DNA of 64,000 nucleotides from Planctomycetota bacterium (GTDB lineage: Bacteria; Planctomycetota; UBA1135; UBA2386). Where the stretch lies: assembly GCA_019636245.1 (NCBI GenBank), contig JAHBXX010000021.1, positions 17,347 through 81,346 on the forward strand, read 5' to 3'. The position numbers and the translations under genes were made by a program. The notes under the pieces were generated by a model, which was not told where the DNA came from, searched no databases, and was given only the letters and a program-made list of their open reading frames with translations. Shown piece after piece: positions 1 through 8,759 of the stretch (within the stretch, counting starts at the first letter, position 1; every line of letters begins with the position of its first letter).

Positions 1-1175
1 ACGCGCCGCCGCGTGGCCTCGTCGGCGACCCGCAACGGCCGCACGCCGGTGGGCTGGCGCAGCGGCCAGGTGATCTCGTCGACCGACGTCAGCTTGCGCC
101 GCCGGCTGGCCTCGTCCGCGGCCTTGCGCAGCCGCCGGTCGGTGTCGGCGTAGAGCGCCAGGATGCCCTCGCGCGAGATCGCGCCGGTGGCGAGCAGCAG
201 GTCGGCGAAGGCCAGCAGCGGATCGCGCCGTTCGTTGGCCTCGATCTGCTCCAGCGGCATGTGGTTGGCCTCGACGTCGGAGCCGGCGTGGCCCATCAGC
301 CGCACCGTCTTGGTGTGCAGGAAGGCCGGCCGGCGGTGGCGGCGCACGAAGTCGATCGCCGCGTGCGTCGTCGCCCAGACGCCGGGGAAGTCCTGGCTGT
401 CGCAGGCGAAGTACTGGATCCCCGGGCGCTGCCGCATCATCTGCGCGACGAAGGCCTCCGGCGTGCGCACCGAGATGCCGATGCCGTTGTCCTCGCAGGC
501 GAACAGGATCGGGCACGGCTGTCGGTGCAGCACCGCCGCGCCGGCGGCGTGGAAGCCGGCCTGCGCGGTGGCGTGGTTCAGCGAGGCATCGCCGAAGCTG
601 CAGTAGACGATGGCGTCGTGCGGCACGCCGTCGGCGGGCAGGCCCTGGCGTTCGAGCTTCTGCAGCGCCATCGCGAAGCCGACGGCCTTCGGCAGGTGGC
701 TGGCGATCGTGCTCGTCTGCGGCGGCACGTGCAGCGAAGGCGAGCCGAGCACCTTGTGGCGCCCGCCGCTGACCGGATCCTCGGCCGAGGCGCAGAACGA
801 CAGCATCGCGTCGAACAGCGGCGTCTCGCCGCGCCCCTGGCGCAGCCGCGCGGCCATGAACGCGCCGCTGCGGTAGTGCAGGAACGCGGTGTCGGTCGTC
901 GCCAGCAGCGCGCCGGCGATCGCGTTCGCCTCGTGGCCGCTGCTGCCGATCGTGTAGTAGCTGAGCCCCTTGTCCTTCATCTCCCGCGACAGGAGGTCCT
1001 GGAGCCGGGACTGGATCGCCGACTCGAAGATCGCGACCGCCTGCCGGCGCGTCATCGGCGAGTGCGCCGCGATCGGGGCGTCGGGCGGTCCGGTACGGGC
1101 CGGGTCGGCGCCGGGATGGGTGCGCAGCAGCGTGAGCAGGCGCTCGGTGACGGGGCCTTCGCGGCGGATCGACAT
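1..1175 (-). CDS. Thiamine-diphosphate-dependent 2-oxoacid dehydrogenase E1 subunit, alpha-type domain (partial, C-terminus outside window)
   Basis: The visible 391 residues form an E1-type ThDP domain. SSGHEA lies at residues 78-83, the ThDP/Mg signature begins with GD at 195-196 and closes with EDN at 228-230, about 30 residues later, and the HTKTVRLMGHAGSD segment typical of E1 alpha chains follows. Enzymes of this family decarboxylate pyruvate or branched-chain 2-oxoacids and pass the acyl group to lipoyl-E2. The gene runs off the left edge, so it may be a separate alpha chain or a fused alpha-beta E1. The substrate cannot be assigned. The start is the first ATG giving a normal N-terminus; an internal ATG at residue 41 is possible. 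Confidence 0.85.
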   Translation of the reverse strand, partial: MSIRREGPVTERLLTLLRTHPGADPARTGPPDAPIAAHSPMTRRQAVAIFESAIQSRLQDLLSREMKDKGLSYYTIGSSGHEANAIAGALLATTDTAFLHYRSGAFMAARLRQGRGETPLFDAMLSFCASAEDPVSGGRHKVLGSPSLHVPPQTSTIASHLPKAVGFAMALQKLERQGLPADGVPHDAIVYCSFGDASLNHATAQAGFHAAGAAVLHRQPCPILFACEDNGIGISVRTPEAFVAQMMRQRPGIQYFACDSQDFPGVWATTHAAIDFVRRHRRPAFLHTKTVRLMGHAGSDVEANHMPLEQIEANERRDPLLAFADLLLATGAISREGILALYADTDRRLRKAADEASRRRKLTSVDEITWPLRQPTGVRPLRVADEATRRR

Positions 1176-1207
1176 GCGGCGCTGGCGGGCGGAGAGGGGC
1201 CGGGATC

Positions 1208-1699
1208 TTACGGCGCTGACCCGGGATGGCCATCGGCGGCCATCGCCTGGCGGCGGCGGATCTGCAATTCGGCCCACGGCGTGGTGCCATCGTGCGCGCG
1301 CGTGAACACGTGGTCGGGCGCGACGCACAGCACGATCTCCGCCGTCGTGTAGACGCGGCAGCCCGGCACCAGGTGGCCGCCGATGGTGCGGCCCTCGGCG
1401 TCGCTGACGGCGAGGTGCAGGTGGCTGCCGTGGCGCGAGACGGTGCCGCACAGGGAGACGATCTCGAAGCGGCCGGTCGTGTGGCTCGCCTGCGGCCGAT
1501 CGGCGAACCGCAGCGCGCAGTCGGTCAGGCTGCCCACCGCCGCCGCCACCCAGCCGGCGTCGATGGCGTGGCGCTGCGCCGCTTCCTCGATGCCGGCCAG
1601 CAGGTCCTGACCGGGCAGCAGGCGGAACGCGTGCACGGTCGGCGTGGCCGCGGGCGCGGCGCAGGCGGCGAGCAGGGGGAGCAAGGCCAGGATCCGCAT
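1208..1699 (-). CDS. Exported lipoprotein with PPC/DUF296 domain
   Basis: A 163-residue protein. An N-terminal lipoprotein signal (LLPLLAAC, lipobox cysteine near residue 13) is followed by a PPC/DUF296 fold: the early FRLLPGQDL segment, the GWVAAAVGSLTDCALRFAD strand region, EIVSLCGTVS, and HLHLAVSDAEGRTIGGHL. The family is known from plant AT-hook nuclear proteins and from cytosolic bacterial proteins of uncertain role. An export signal on this domain is unusual and argues against DNA binding here. It lies 32 bases upstream of the E1 gene on the same strand and is divergent from the DNA methyltransferase. Confidence 0.8.
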   Translation of the reverse strand: MRILALLPLLAACAAPAATPTVHAFRLLPGQDLLAGIEEAAQRHAIDAGWVAAAVGSLTDCALRFADRPQASHTTGRFEIVSLCGTVSRHGSHLHLAVSDAEGRTIGGHLVPGCRVYTTAEIVLCVAPDHVFTRAHDGTTPWAELQIRRRQAMAADGHPGSAP

Positions 1700-1783
1700 C
1701 GCCGGGTTCTACTGCGCCGGGGTGGCCGAGCGCAGCGTCGCGCCGCGGTTGCGGCGGGCATCGAGAGGCGGTCCGATACCGGC

Positions 1784-3007
1784 ATGCCGGACCTCGCTGC
1801 GGGACTGCACGACGAACTGCGCGTTTTCGCCGCGTTCGGCACGCCGACGGTCGTCGGCGAACTCCCCGGCGAAGGCGACTCCGTGCCGGTGTTCACCAAC
1901 GAGTTCTGGACCGCGGCGCAGCGCGAGGGCCACAGCCTGCACGAGGTCAGCTACCGCGCCTGCTTCAAGCCCTCCCTGCCGGCGTTCTTCGTCGAGCGAC
2001 TGAGCCGGCCCGGCGACCGCGTGCTCGATCCGTTCATGGGCCGCGGCACGACGCCGCTGGAGGCGCTGCTGCGCGGCCGCGTGCCGTGCGGCAACGACGT
2101 GAACCCGCTGTCGGCGATGCTGGTGCGTCCCCGCCTCGCGCCGCCGCCGCTGTCGGCGATCGCCGCGCGCGTCGACGCGCTCGACCTCGCCCACGACGGT
2201 CCGCTCGACGACGACCTGCTGGCGTTCTTCCACCCGGACACCCTGCGGGCGATCTGCGGCCTGCGCGCGCACCTGCTGCGGCGCGAGGCCGAGGGCGGCC
2301 TCGACCCGACCGACGACTGGATCCGCATGGTGGCCTTGAACCGCCTCACCGGCCACTCCACGGGCTTCTTCTCCGTCTACACGCTGCCGCCCAACCAGGC
2401 GGTCAGCGCGGCGGCGCAGCGCAAGATCAACGCCAAGCGCGGGCAGGTGCCGCCGTTCCGGTGCGTGCGCACGATCCTGAAGAAGAAGTCGGCGTCGTTG
2501 CTGCAGGACGTCGAGCCGCTGTGGGCGCACGAGGCCCAGGCGCTGGCGCGGCATGCGGTGTTGACCACCGGACCGGCGGCGGCGTTGGCGGCCCTGGCGG
2601 ACGCCAGCGTGCAGCTCGTGGTCACCTCGCCCCCGTTCCTCGACGTCGTGCAGTACGCCGACGACAACTGGCTGCGCTGCTGGTTCGCCGGCATCGACGT
2701 CGCCGCGGTGCCGATCACGATGGCGCGCACGCTGCCGGCCTGGCAGCAGGCGATGCAGGAGGTGTTCGTCGAACTGCACCGCGTCGTGCGGCCGGGCGGC
2801 TTCGTCGCCTTCGAGGTCGGCGAGGTGCGCCGCGGTCGCATCCGGCTCGAGGAGGCGGTGGTGCCGGCGGCGCGTGCCGCGGGCCTCGTGCCCGAGCTGG
2901 TGATGGTCAACGCGCAGGCGTTCACCAAGACGGCGAACTGCTGGGGCATCGACAACAACAAGGCCGGCACCAACACCAACCGCATCGTGCTGCTGCGGCG
3001 GCGCTGA
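1784..3007 (+). CDS. Site-specific DNA methyltransferase (amino-methyltransferase class)
   Basis: This 407-residue protein has the AdoMet-binding motif DPFMGRGTT at residues 82-90 and the catalytic TSPPF motif at 281-285. That motif order is alpha/gamma-like. A middle region (about 110-270) probably carries target recognition. The C-terminus contains an NNNKAGTNTNR segment. The family methylates exocyclic amino groups of adenine or cytosine in DNA; the recognised sequence cannot be read from this. No restriction endonuclease is adjacent, so it looks solitary. The ATG chosen gives a compact N-terminus; upstream in-frame sequence is antisense to the DUF296 gene. Confidence 0.85.
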   Translation: MPDLAAGLHDELRVFAAFGTPTVVGELPGEGDSVPVFTNEFWTAAQREGHSLHEVSYRACFKPSLPAFFVERLSRPGDRVLDPFMGRGTTPLEALLRGRVPCGNDVNPLSAMLVRPRLAPPPLSAIAARVDALDLAHDGPLDDDLLAFFHPDTLRAICGLRAHLLRREAEGGLDPTDDWIRMVALNRLTGHSTGFFSVYTLPPNQAVSAAAQRKINAKRGQVPPFRCVRTILKKKSASLLQDVEPLWAHEAQALARHAVLTTGPAAALAALADASVQLVVTSPPFLDVVQYADDNWLRCWFAGIDVAAVPITMARTLPAWQQAMQEVFVELHRVVRPGGFVAFEVGEVRRGRIRLEEAVVPAARAAGLVPELVMVNAQAFTKTANCWGIDNNKAGTNTNRIVLLRRR

Positions 3008-3046
3008 AACCGCGCCGCGCCGCCTCGGAGCTCTCCTCTCGGGCTC

Positions 3047-4555
3047 TCAGGCGCGGCCTTCCCCGTCGCGCAGCGACTGCTTGCGGATCTTGCCCGAGCC
3101 GGTGCGCGGCAGCGCGCCAAGGAAGCGGACCTCGCGCGGCGCCTTGTAGTGGGCGATCTGCCGCCGGCAGAAGCCGATCAGCTCGTCGGCGGTCGCGGCG
3201 GCGCCAGAGCGCAGCACCACGGCCGCGGCGACGCGTTCGCCCCAGACCGGATCGGGCACGCCGAACACCGCGCACTCGAGCACCGCTGGGTGCCGGTAGA
3301 GCACGTTCTCGACCTCGATCGAGTAGACGGACTCGGCGCCGCTCTTCACCACGTCCTTCAGCCGGTCGACGATGTCGACGTAGCCGTGCGCGTCGATCGT
3401 CGCCAGGTCGCCGGTGCGCAGGAAGCCGTCGGCGTCGAAGGCGGCCGCGGTCGCGGCCGGATCCTGCCAATAGCCCGGCGTCACCGTCGGGCCCTTGACG
3501 CGGATCTCGCCGACGGTGCGGTCGTCGGCCGGCACCGGCCGGCCCGCGGCGTCGACGACGCGCAGCTCGACGCCGTGGAACGGGCGGCCGGTCTTGCACT
3601 TCCACCGCAACTGCTCCTCCGGCGGCAGGCGCCGCAGCTCGGGCGACAGCAGGCTCAGCGTCAGGTAGGGGCTCGTCTCGGTCATGCCGTAGGTCTGCAC
3701 GTAGTCGCAGGCGAACGTGGCCAGGAGCTGCCGCACGACCTCGGGGGCGATCGGGGCGCCGCCGCTCAGCATGGTGCGCAGCGCGTAGTCGCGGCCCGCG
3801 GCGTCGGGTTCGGCGACCATCAGGGTGAGCATCGTCGGCACGAGGTTGGTGATCGTCACCCGCTCGGCGACCAGCAGGTCGAGTGCGGAGCGGGGAGCGA
3901 AGCGCGGCAGGAACACGTGGTGGCCGCCGACGGCGGTGACGGCGAACACCGCCCAGGCGTCGGCGAGATGGAACATCGGCGCGATGTGGGCCCAGGTGTC
4001 GCCGGCCGCGAGGCCGAGTTCCTGCACGGCGGCGCGCGCGTGCGTGGCGACGTTGCGGTGCGTCAGCACCACGCCCTTCGGCGTGCCGGTCGTACCGCTG
4101 GTGTAGTAGATCTGCGCCGGCGCATCGGCCGCGGCCAGCCGCGGCGAGGCGAGGCCGGGCCCGGCGGCGGTCGCGGTCGCGGCCGCGAGGCAGCCGCCGC
4201 GCAGGCCGGAGCCGAGGGCGTGCGCCGTAGCGGCGTGGGCGTCGTCGTGCAGCAGCAGCGCGCTGCCGCTGTGCTCGAGGATGGTGCGCAGCTCGGCCGC
4301 GGCGAGGCGCGTGTTCAGCGACACCAGGACGGCGCCGGCCGCGGCGGCGGCGTAGTAGGCCAGCAGGTGGTCGAGGCCGTTGTCCATCAGGCAGGCCACG
4401 CGGTCGCCGGGCCGCACGCCGCGCGCCTCGAGCCGGGCCGCCGCGGCGAGGGCGCCGGCCGCGGCCGTCGCGTAGTCGAGCCGGCGTCCACCCTGCCGCA
4501 GCCGTGGACCCGACGACGACGCGGCGGCGTCGGCGAGGAACTGCCACACGTTCAC
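3047..4555 (-). CDS. Long/medium-chain acyl-CoA synthetase (AMP-forming)
   Basis: A 502-residue ANL-superfamily adenylate-forming enzyme. Visible are the phosphate-binding loop YTSGTTGTPKGV near residue 170, the QTYGMTETSP motif, TGD before the hinge, DRLKDVVKSGAE, and the C-terminal GKIRK lysine needed for adenylation. It should activate a fatty or aryl acid with ATP and ligate it to CoA. GTG is taken as start because it gives the family-typical NVWQFL N-terminus. A TACACC -10-like hexamer lies 7 bases upstream of it, so the transcript may be leaderless. It is divergent from the pseudouridine synthase gene. Chain-length preference is not assignable. Confidence 0.9.
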   Translation of the reverse strand: MNVWQFLADAAASSSGPRLRQGGRRLDYATAAAGALAAAARLEARGVRPGDRVACLMDNGLDHLLAYYAAAAAGAVLVSLNTRLAAAELRTILEHSGSALLLHDDAHAATAHALGSGLRGGCLAAATATAAGPGLASPRLAAADAPAQIYYTSGTTGTPKGVVLTHRNVATHARAAVQELGLAAGDTWAHIAPMFHLADAWAVFAVTAVGGHHVFLPRFAPRSALDLLVAERVTITNLVPTMLTLMVAEPDAAGRDYALRTMLSGGAPIAPEVVRQLLATFACDYVQTYGMTETSPYLTLSLLSPELRRLPPEEQLRWKCKTGRPFHGVELRVVDAAGRPVPADDRTVGEIRVKGPTVTPGYWQDPAATAAAFDADGFLRTGDLATIDAHGYVDIVDRLKDVVKSGAESVYSIEVENVLYRHPAVLECAVFGVPDPVWGERVAAAVVLRSGAAATADELIGFCRRQIAHYKAPREVRFLGALPRTGSGKIRKQSLRDGEGRA

Positions 4556-4604
4556 GGCGCGAGGTGTAGCACCGGGCTCCGGTCGTGTCGCGTCGGGGCG
4601 CGGG

Positions 4605-4633
4605 TTGTGCCGGCGCACCCGGGTCGCTCCAAT
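4605..4633 (+). promoter_or_regulatory. Putative sigma70-type promoter of the pseudouridine synthase gene
   Basis: TTGTGC and TCCAAT are separated by 17 bases. The -10-like box ends 9 bases before the ATG, so transcription would start within a few bases of the start codon. No Shine-Dalgarno sequence is seen. Confidence 0.4.
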
Positions 4634-4642
4634 CCCCGCCCG

Positions 4643-5374
4643 ATGAGCGAGCCCGAACTGCAAGGTCCGATCGCCGCGCCGCCGGCGGCGTCGGGCGCCG
4701 CCCACCCGCCGCTGCCGGTGATCTTCCAGGACGCCGACGTCGTCGCGGTCAGCAAGCCCAGCGGGCTCCTGGTCCATCGCGACGAGCACCACCGCGAGGC
4801 GCCGGCCGCGCTGCAGGTGGTGCGCGACCAGACCGGGCGGCACCTCTACCCGTTCCACCGGCTCGATCGGGCGACGTCGGGCATCCTGCTGTTCGCCTTC
4901 TCGCGCCGCGCCGCCGCCGCCTGGCAGGAGGCGCTCGCCGCCGCCGACGCGCACAAGGACTACGTCGCCCTGTTGCGCTGGCCGGGCAGCGTGCCCGGAC
5001 TCGGCGACCAATGGGCCTGCGAGCAACCGCTCACCGACGACAAGGACGTGCCGCGCGCCGCGCGCAGCGAGTTCGTGCTGGCGGAACGCTTCCGCCACGC
5101 GGCCCTGGTCGGCTGCCGGATCGCCACCGGCCGCTACCACCAGATCCGCCGGCACGCGAACCACAGCGGTCGCCACGTGATCGGCGACACGACCCACGGC
5201 AAGGGCCGCATCAACGCCTTCTACCGCGAGCGCTATGCCCTGCGGCGGCTGTTCCTGCACCTGCAGCGGGTGCGCCTGCGCCACCCCGAGACCGGCCTGT
5301 GGCTCGAACTGAGCGATCCGCTGCCGGCGGAGCTGGCCGTCGTGCTCGAGCGCCTGCGCGCCGAGGCCGCCTGA
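4643..5374 (+). CDS. truC: RluA-family pseudouridine synthase, TruC-like
   Basis: A 243-residue protein lacking an S4 domain. The catalytic motif HRLDRATSG has its aspartate at residue 75, preceded by VAVSKPSGLLVHR. The C-terminal half has GRYHQIRRH and HVIGDTTHGKGR, which align with the GRKHQLRRH and IIGDSKHGD segments of E. coli TruC. TruC isomerises uridine 65 in certain tRNAs. The size and spacing fit TruC better than RluA, C or D, but other small rRNA/tRNA synthases of the family are alternatives. The 18-residue Pro/Ala-rich N-terminus before PLPVIFQD is extra. Confidence 0.85.
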   Translation: MSEPELQGPIAAPPAASGAAHPPLPVIFQDADVVAVSKPSGLLVHRDEHHREAPAALQVVRDQTGRHLYPFHRLDRATSGILLFAFSRRAAAAWQEALAAADAHKDYVALLRWPGSVPGLGDQWACEQPLTDDKDVPRAARSEFVLAERFRHAALVGCRIATGRYHQIRRHANHSGRHVIGDTTHGKGRINAFYRERYALRRLFLHLQRVRLRHPETGLWLELSDPLPAELAVVLERLRAEAA

Positions 5375-5411
5375 AGCGCGGGCTGCCGCCCCGTCCGCCG
5401 CGGGAAAGCCC

Positions 5412-5475
5412 TTGACTGTGCCTTGGTCCGCATCAAGATGCGGCCACACGGGTGCGTTTTGTCCGGTGCCACCGG
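5412..5475 (+). promoter_or_regulatory. Candidate promoter/operator region of the glycoside hydrolase gene
   Basis: TTGACT (5412-5417) is followed by a 16-base palindrome, two 7-base arms around AA at 5428-5443, lying where a -10 box would be. Downstream is a second near-palindrome, two 6-base arms around one base at 5463-5475. A TAACGT hexamer occurs just before the coding region. The -10 match at 17-base spacing (AAGATG) is poor, so only the palindromes are clear. The arrangement resembles a repressor operator. Confidence 0.35.
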
Positions 5476-5534
5476 ATACCCTCGTGCGGTCCGGGATCCC
5501 ACCGAACTAACGTAAACAGTTGGCAGCACAAGAA

Positions 5535-7763
5535 ATGACGACTGCTGAGCGGCCGGAACCAAGTTCCCCTCGAGCGCAAAAGCCGACCGCCAAGCCGGGT
5601 GCGGCCACGGGCCCGTCACGGGACGCAGGCATGAACCCGAAGAAAAAGTACGCGCTCGCCGGCGGCGGCTATTGCCTGTATGCGCCGCGCTTCCCGCGCT
5701 TCGCCGACAAGCTCGGCTTCGCCGACGAGGCCAACATCGCCAATGCCGTCGTGCCGTCGGTCTTCTTCCTGGCGGTGCTCGAGGGCAAGCGCTCGCTGGC
5801 GCTGCAATGCCGCAGCGTGGTCGAGGACCGCGGCCGGCTGACCCTGGCCTTCGACGAGCCGGGCGGCGTCAAGGTCGTCGAGCACCGCTTCCTGGCCCAG
5901 GACGACCGTTTCGTGTCGGAACTCGAGATCACGAACGCGGGCAAGGTCGACCGCGAGCTGACGGTCGTGCAGTGGACGACGACCGATCCGGAAGGCGAAC
6001 CCGTCTCGCTCGAGGGCGACAGCTTCCGCATCCGTCGGATGCTGAAGACCGGCGACGGCGCCGAGGTGCCGGCCGACATCCACTACTCGAATCCCGACAG
6101 CAAGGGCGCCCGTTGCCTGCAGGGCTTCTTCGCCGAGGGCGGCAGCGATCGGCCCGACTTCGAGGAGACGCCTTGGTTCGAGATGGACGGCATGCCGACG
6201 CCGCGCGCGAAGCGGCCGATGGAGAAGCCGAGTCCGATCGTGCCCGGCTCGCGCGTCTACTGCGGCCTGTTCCGTCCGGTCGCCGTCAAGGCGGGCGGCA
6301 AGGCGGCGCACCGCTTCGAGGCGAACGTGGTGTTCAAGGGCAAGGGAGTCAACTTCCGCGCCCGCCGGCCCGACCTCAAGGACGAGAACGGCTGGCAGTC
6401 CTTCTGGGAGAAGGTGCCGCGCTTCCATTGCGACCAGAAGGAGCTGGAGCGGGTCGTGCGCCACCGCTTCGAGCTGCTGTGCCTGCTGCGGCAGCCGCAC
6501 GGCGCGGGACTGTTCAGCTCGGCCTCCGTGTGCGAGGGCAACGGCCCGTTCCACCAGCCGTCGAGCTTCAGCACGCCGGCGATCATGCGCGAGGCGCGCT
6601 GGCTGCAGGATCCGACCCTGGCGCGCGGCTGCCTGAAGGTGTTCTTCGACAACATCCTGCACAACGGGCAGGTGCCCGGCCGCCTGTACATGAGCGGCAC
6701 CAACAGCGCCGACTTCTACCACGCCGACTGGGGCGGCGGCTTCGAGGCCCTCGACGCCATCCACCCCGACAAGGCGACCAAGAAGGCGGTGCTGATGGCG
6801 ATGCAGCGCTACGTGAAGTGGCTCGCCAACAACCGTGACCCCGAGGGCAGCGGCCTCACCGACATCGTCAACCACTTCGAGGCCGGCCAGGAGTTCTCGC
6901 GTCGCTACACGGTGATCGACGGCAAGGCCGACCGCGCCATCGAGTTCACCGAGCAGTTCCGGCTCAAGGGCATCGACGCGTCGGTGTTCCGCTACCGGAT
7001 GGTGAAGTGGCTGTACAAGGTGGCCGAGGAGATCCAGGAGAAGGCCATGGCCAACCGGTTCCAGGCCGAGGCCGAGGTGATCCTCGACACCATCCGCAAG
7101 AAGATGTGGGACGAGAAGGCCGGCCTGTTCATGGACCTCGATCCCGACAACCGGCGCAAGACCAACGTCAAGGCGGCGGTCGGCTTCTATCCGCTGGCGT
7201 CCGACATCCCGAACCCGAAGCAGGTCGACCGCATGCTCGACACGCTGTCGGACAGGGCCGAGTTCTGGTCGAAGTACCCGGTGCCAAGCATCGCCATGAG
7301 CGACCCGACGTTCGACGCCACGGGCCGCTGGAAGGGCACGCGCAAGGGTTGCCCGTGGAACGGCCGCGTCTGGCCGGTGATCAACTCGCACGTGCTCGAG
7401 GGCCTGACGCACTGGGCCGAACGCGGCAACAAGCGCGCGCAGAAGCTCGCGACCGAGCTGCTGAAGAAGACCGTGTCGATGCTGAGCGGCGCCGCCGAGG
7501 GCAGCAACGAGGCCAATTCGCTCGAGCACTACCACCCCGAGACCGGCGTCGGTTCGCGTTACCGCGGCATCGACCAGTACCTGAACGCGTTCGTGCTCGA
7601 CAACGTGTTCCGCATCGCCTGCGGCTTCGCGATCCGCTACGGCGAGGTGCAGGACGATCCGATCGGCGAGGCGATCGACTTCAAGCTGCAAGGCATGCCG
7701 CTCGGCAACAAGGTCTACGACGTCGAACGCAAGAACGGCCGCCTGCGCGTGCAGCAGCAGTGA
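5535..7763 (+). CDS. MGH1-like (alpha/alpha)6 glycoside hydrolase
   Basis: This protein of about 740 residues has an N-terminal beta-rich domain (to about residue 290) and a C-terminal alpha/alpha-barrel of the trehalase/GH63/MGH1 type. Barrel signatures include FYHADWGGGFEALDAI, the DPEGSGLTDIVNHFE segment, WKGTRKGCPWNGRVWPVINSHV and EANSLEHYHPETG, with acidic residues where GH63/GH37 enzymes carry catalytic acid and base. It probably cleaves alpha-linked glucosides or mannosylglycerate-like compounds; the substrate is unknown. No signal peptide is seen, so it is likely cytoplasmic. An ATG 96 bases further in (5631) gives a start right before the conserved KKKYALAGGGYCLYAPRFP block and is equally plausible. 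Confidence 0.75.
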   Translation: MTTAERPEPSSPRAQKPTAKPGAATGPSRDAGMNPKKKYALAGGGYCLYAPRFPRFADKLGFADEANIANAVVPSVFFLAVLEGKRSLALQCRSVVEDRGRLTLAFDEPGGVKVVEHRFLAQDDRFVSELEITNAGKVDRELTVVQWTTTDPEGEPVSLEGDSFRIRRMLKTGDGAEVPADIHYSNPDSKGARCLQGFFAEGGSDRPDFEETPWFEMDGMPTPRAKRPMEKPSPIVPGSRVYCGLFRPVAVKAGGKAAHRFEANVVFKGKGVNFRARRPDLKDENGWQSFWEKVPRFHCDQKELERVVRHRFELLCLLRQPHGAGLFSSASVCEGNGPFHQPSSFSTPAIMREARWLQDPTLARGCLKVFFDNILHNGQVPGRLYMSGTNSADFYHADWGGGFEALDAIHPDKATKKAVLMAMQRYVKWLANNRDPEGSGLTDIVNHFEAGQEFSRRYTVIDGKADRAIEFTEQFRLKGIDASVFRYRMVKWLYKVAEEIQEKAMANRFQAEAEVILDTIRKKMWDEKAGLFMDLDPDNRRKTNVKAAVGFYPLASDIPNPKQVDRMLDTLSDRAEFWSKYPVPSIAMSDPTFDATGRWKGTRKGCPWNGRVWPVINSHVLEGLTHWAERGNKRAQKLATELLKKTVSMLSGAAEGSNEANSLEHYHPETGVGSRYRGIDQYLNAFVLDNVFRIACGFAIRYGEVQDDPIGEAIDFKLQGMPLGNKVYDVERKNGRLRVQQQ

Positions 7764-7803
7764 CCGGCCGGCGCGGCCGATCGCAGCGACCGGGACCACC
7801 GCC

Positions 7804-8736
7804 GTGACGACGCTCGCCGACGTCCTCGCCGCCGCCGAACGCATCCGCGGCCACGTGCACCGCACGCCGGTGCTCACCTCGCGGTCGCTCGACGCCGAGC
7901 TGGGCGCCAGCGTGTTCTGCAAGTGCGAGAACCTGCAGAAGGTCGGCGCCTTCAAGGCCCGCGGCGCCTGCAACGCCGTGCTGTCGCTCGACGCCGCCAC
8001 CGCCGCCCGCGGCGTCGTCACGCACAGCAGCGGCAATCACGCCGCGGCGCTGGCCTACGCGGCGGCGGTGCGCGGCATCCCCTGCGCCGTGGTGATGCCG
8101 GAGACCGCGCCGGCGGTGAAGGTCGCCGCCGTGCGCGGCTACGGCGCCGAGATCCGGTTCTGCAGGCCGGCGGAGCGCGAGGCGGTGTGCGCGGCGCTGC
8201 AGCAGGAGCGCGGCGCCCATCTCGTGCATCCGTTCGCCGACCCGGCCGTCATCGCCGGCCAGGGCACCGCGGCGCTCGAACTGCTCGAGCAGGTGCCGGA
8301 GCTGGATCTCGTCATCACGCCGGTGGGCGGCGGCGGGCTGTGCGCCGGCACGGCGGTCGCCGTCCGGGCGCTGCGGCCGACGGCCGAGGTGCTGGCGGCG
8401 GAACCGCTGGCGGTCGACGACGCGGCGCGTTCGCTGGCGACCGGCGTGCGCCAGCCGCGCGTCGACAACCCGCAGACCTGGGCCGACTGCCTGCTGACCG
8501 CGCTCGGCGAGCCGAACTTCCGCCTGCTGCAGCAGCACGGCGTACGCGTCGTGACCGTCGGCGAGCAGGCGATGGTCGACGCGGCGCGGTTCTGCCTCGA
8601 ACGCATGAAGATCGTCGTCGAGCCCGGCTCGGCGACGGTGCTGGCGGCGTTGCGGGCGCTCGGCGGCGCGATCCGCGGCCGCCGCATCGGCGCGATCCTC
8701 AGCGGCGGCAACACCGACTTCGCCTGGTTGCGCTGA
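7804..8736 (+). CDS. PLP-dependent threonine/serine dehydratase (or serine racemase)
   Basis: A 310-residue fold-type II PLP enzyme without a C-terminal ACT domain. The PLP lysine is in GAFKARGA (Lys51), the substrate-binding loop is SSGNHAAALA, the phosphate-binding loop is VGGGGLCAG, and the C-terminal SGGNTD is present. Known members deaminate threonine to 2-oxobutanoate or serine to pyruvate, or racemise serine. The short form without ACT suggests a catabolic or racemase role, not the feedback-regulated isoleucine enzyme. The GTG start lies 40 bases after the glycoside hydrolase stop. Confidence 0.85.
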   Translation: MTTLADVLAAAERIRGHVHRTPVLTSRSLDAELGASVFCKCENLQKVGAFKARGACNAVLSLDAATAARGVVTHSSGNHAAALAYAAAVRGIPCAVVMPETAPAVKVAAVRGYGAEIRFCRPAEREAVCAALQQERGAHLVHPFADPAVIAGQGTAALELLEQVPELDLVITPVGGGGLCAGTAVAVRALRPTAEVLAAEPLAVDDAARSLATGVRQPRVDNPQTWADCLLTALGEPNFRLLQQHGVRVVTVGEQAMVDAARFCLERMKIVVEPGSATVLAALRALGGAIRGRRIGAILSGGNTDFAWLR

Positions 8737-8759
8737 CCGGCTCGGATTCCGTCGGGCTC

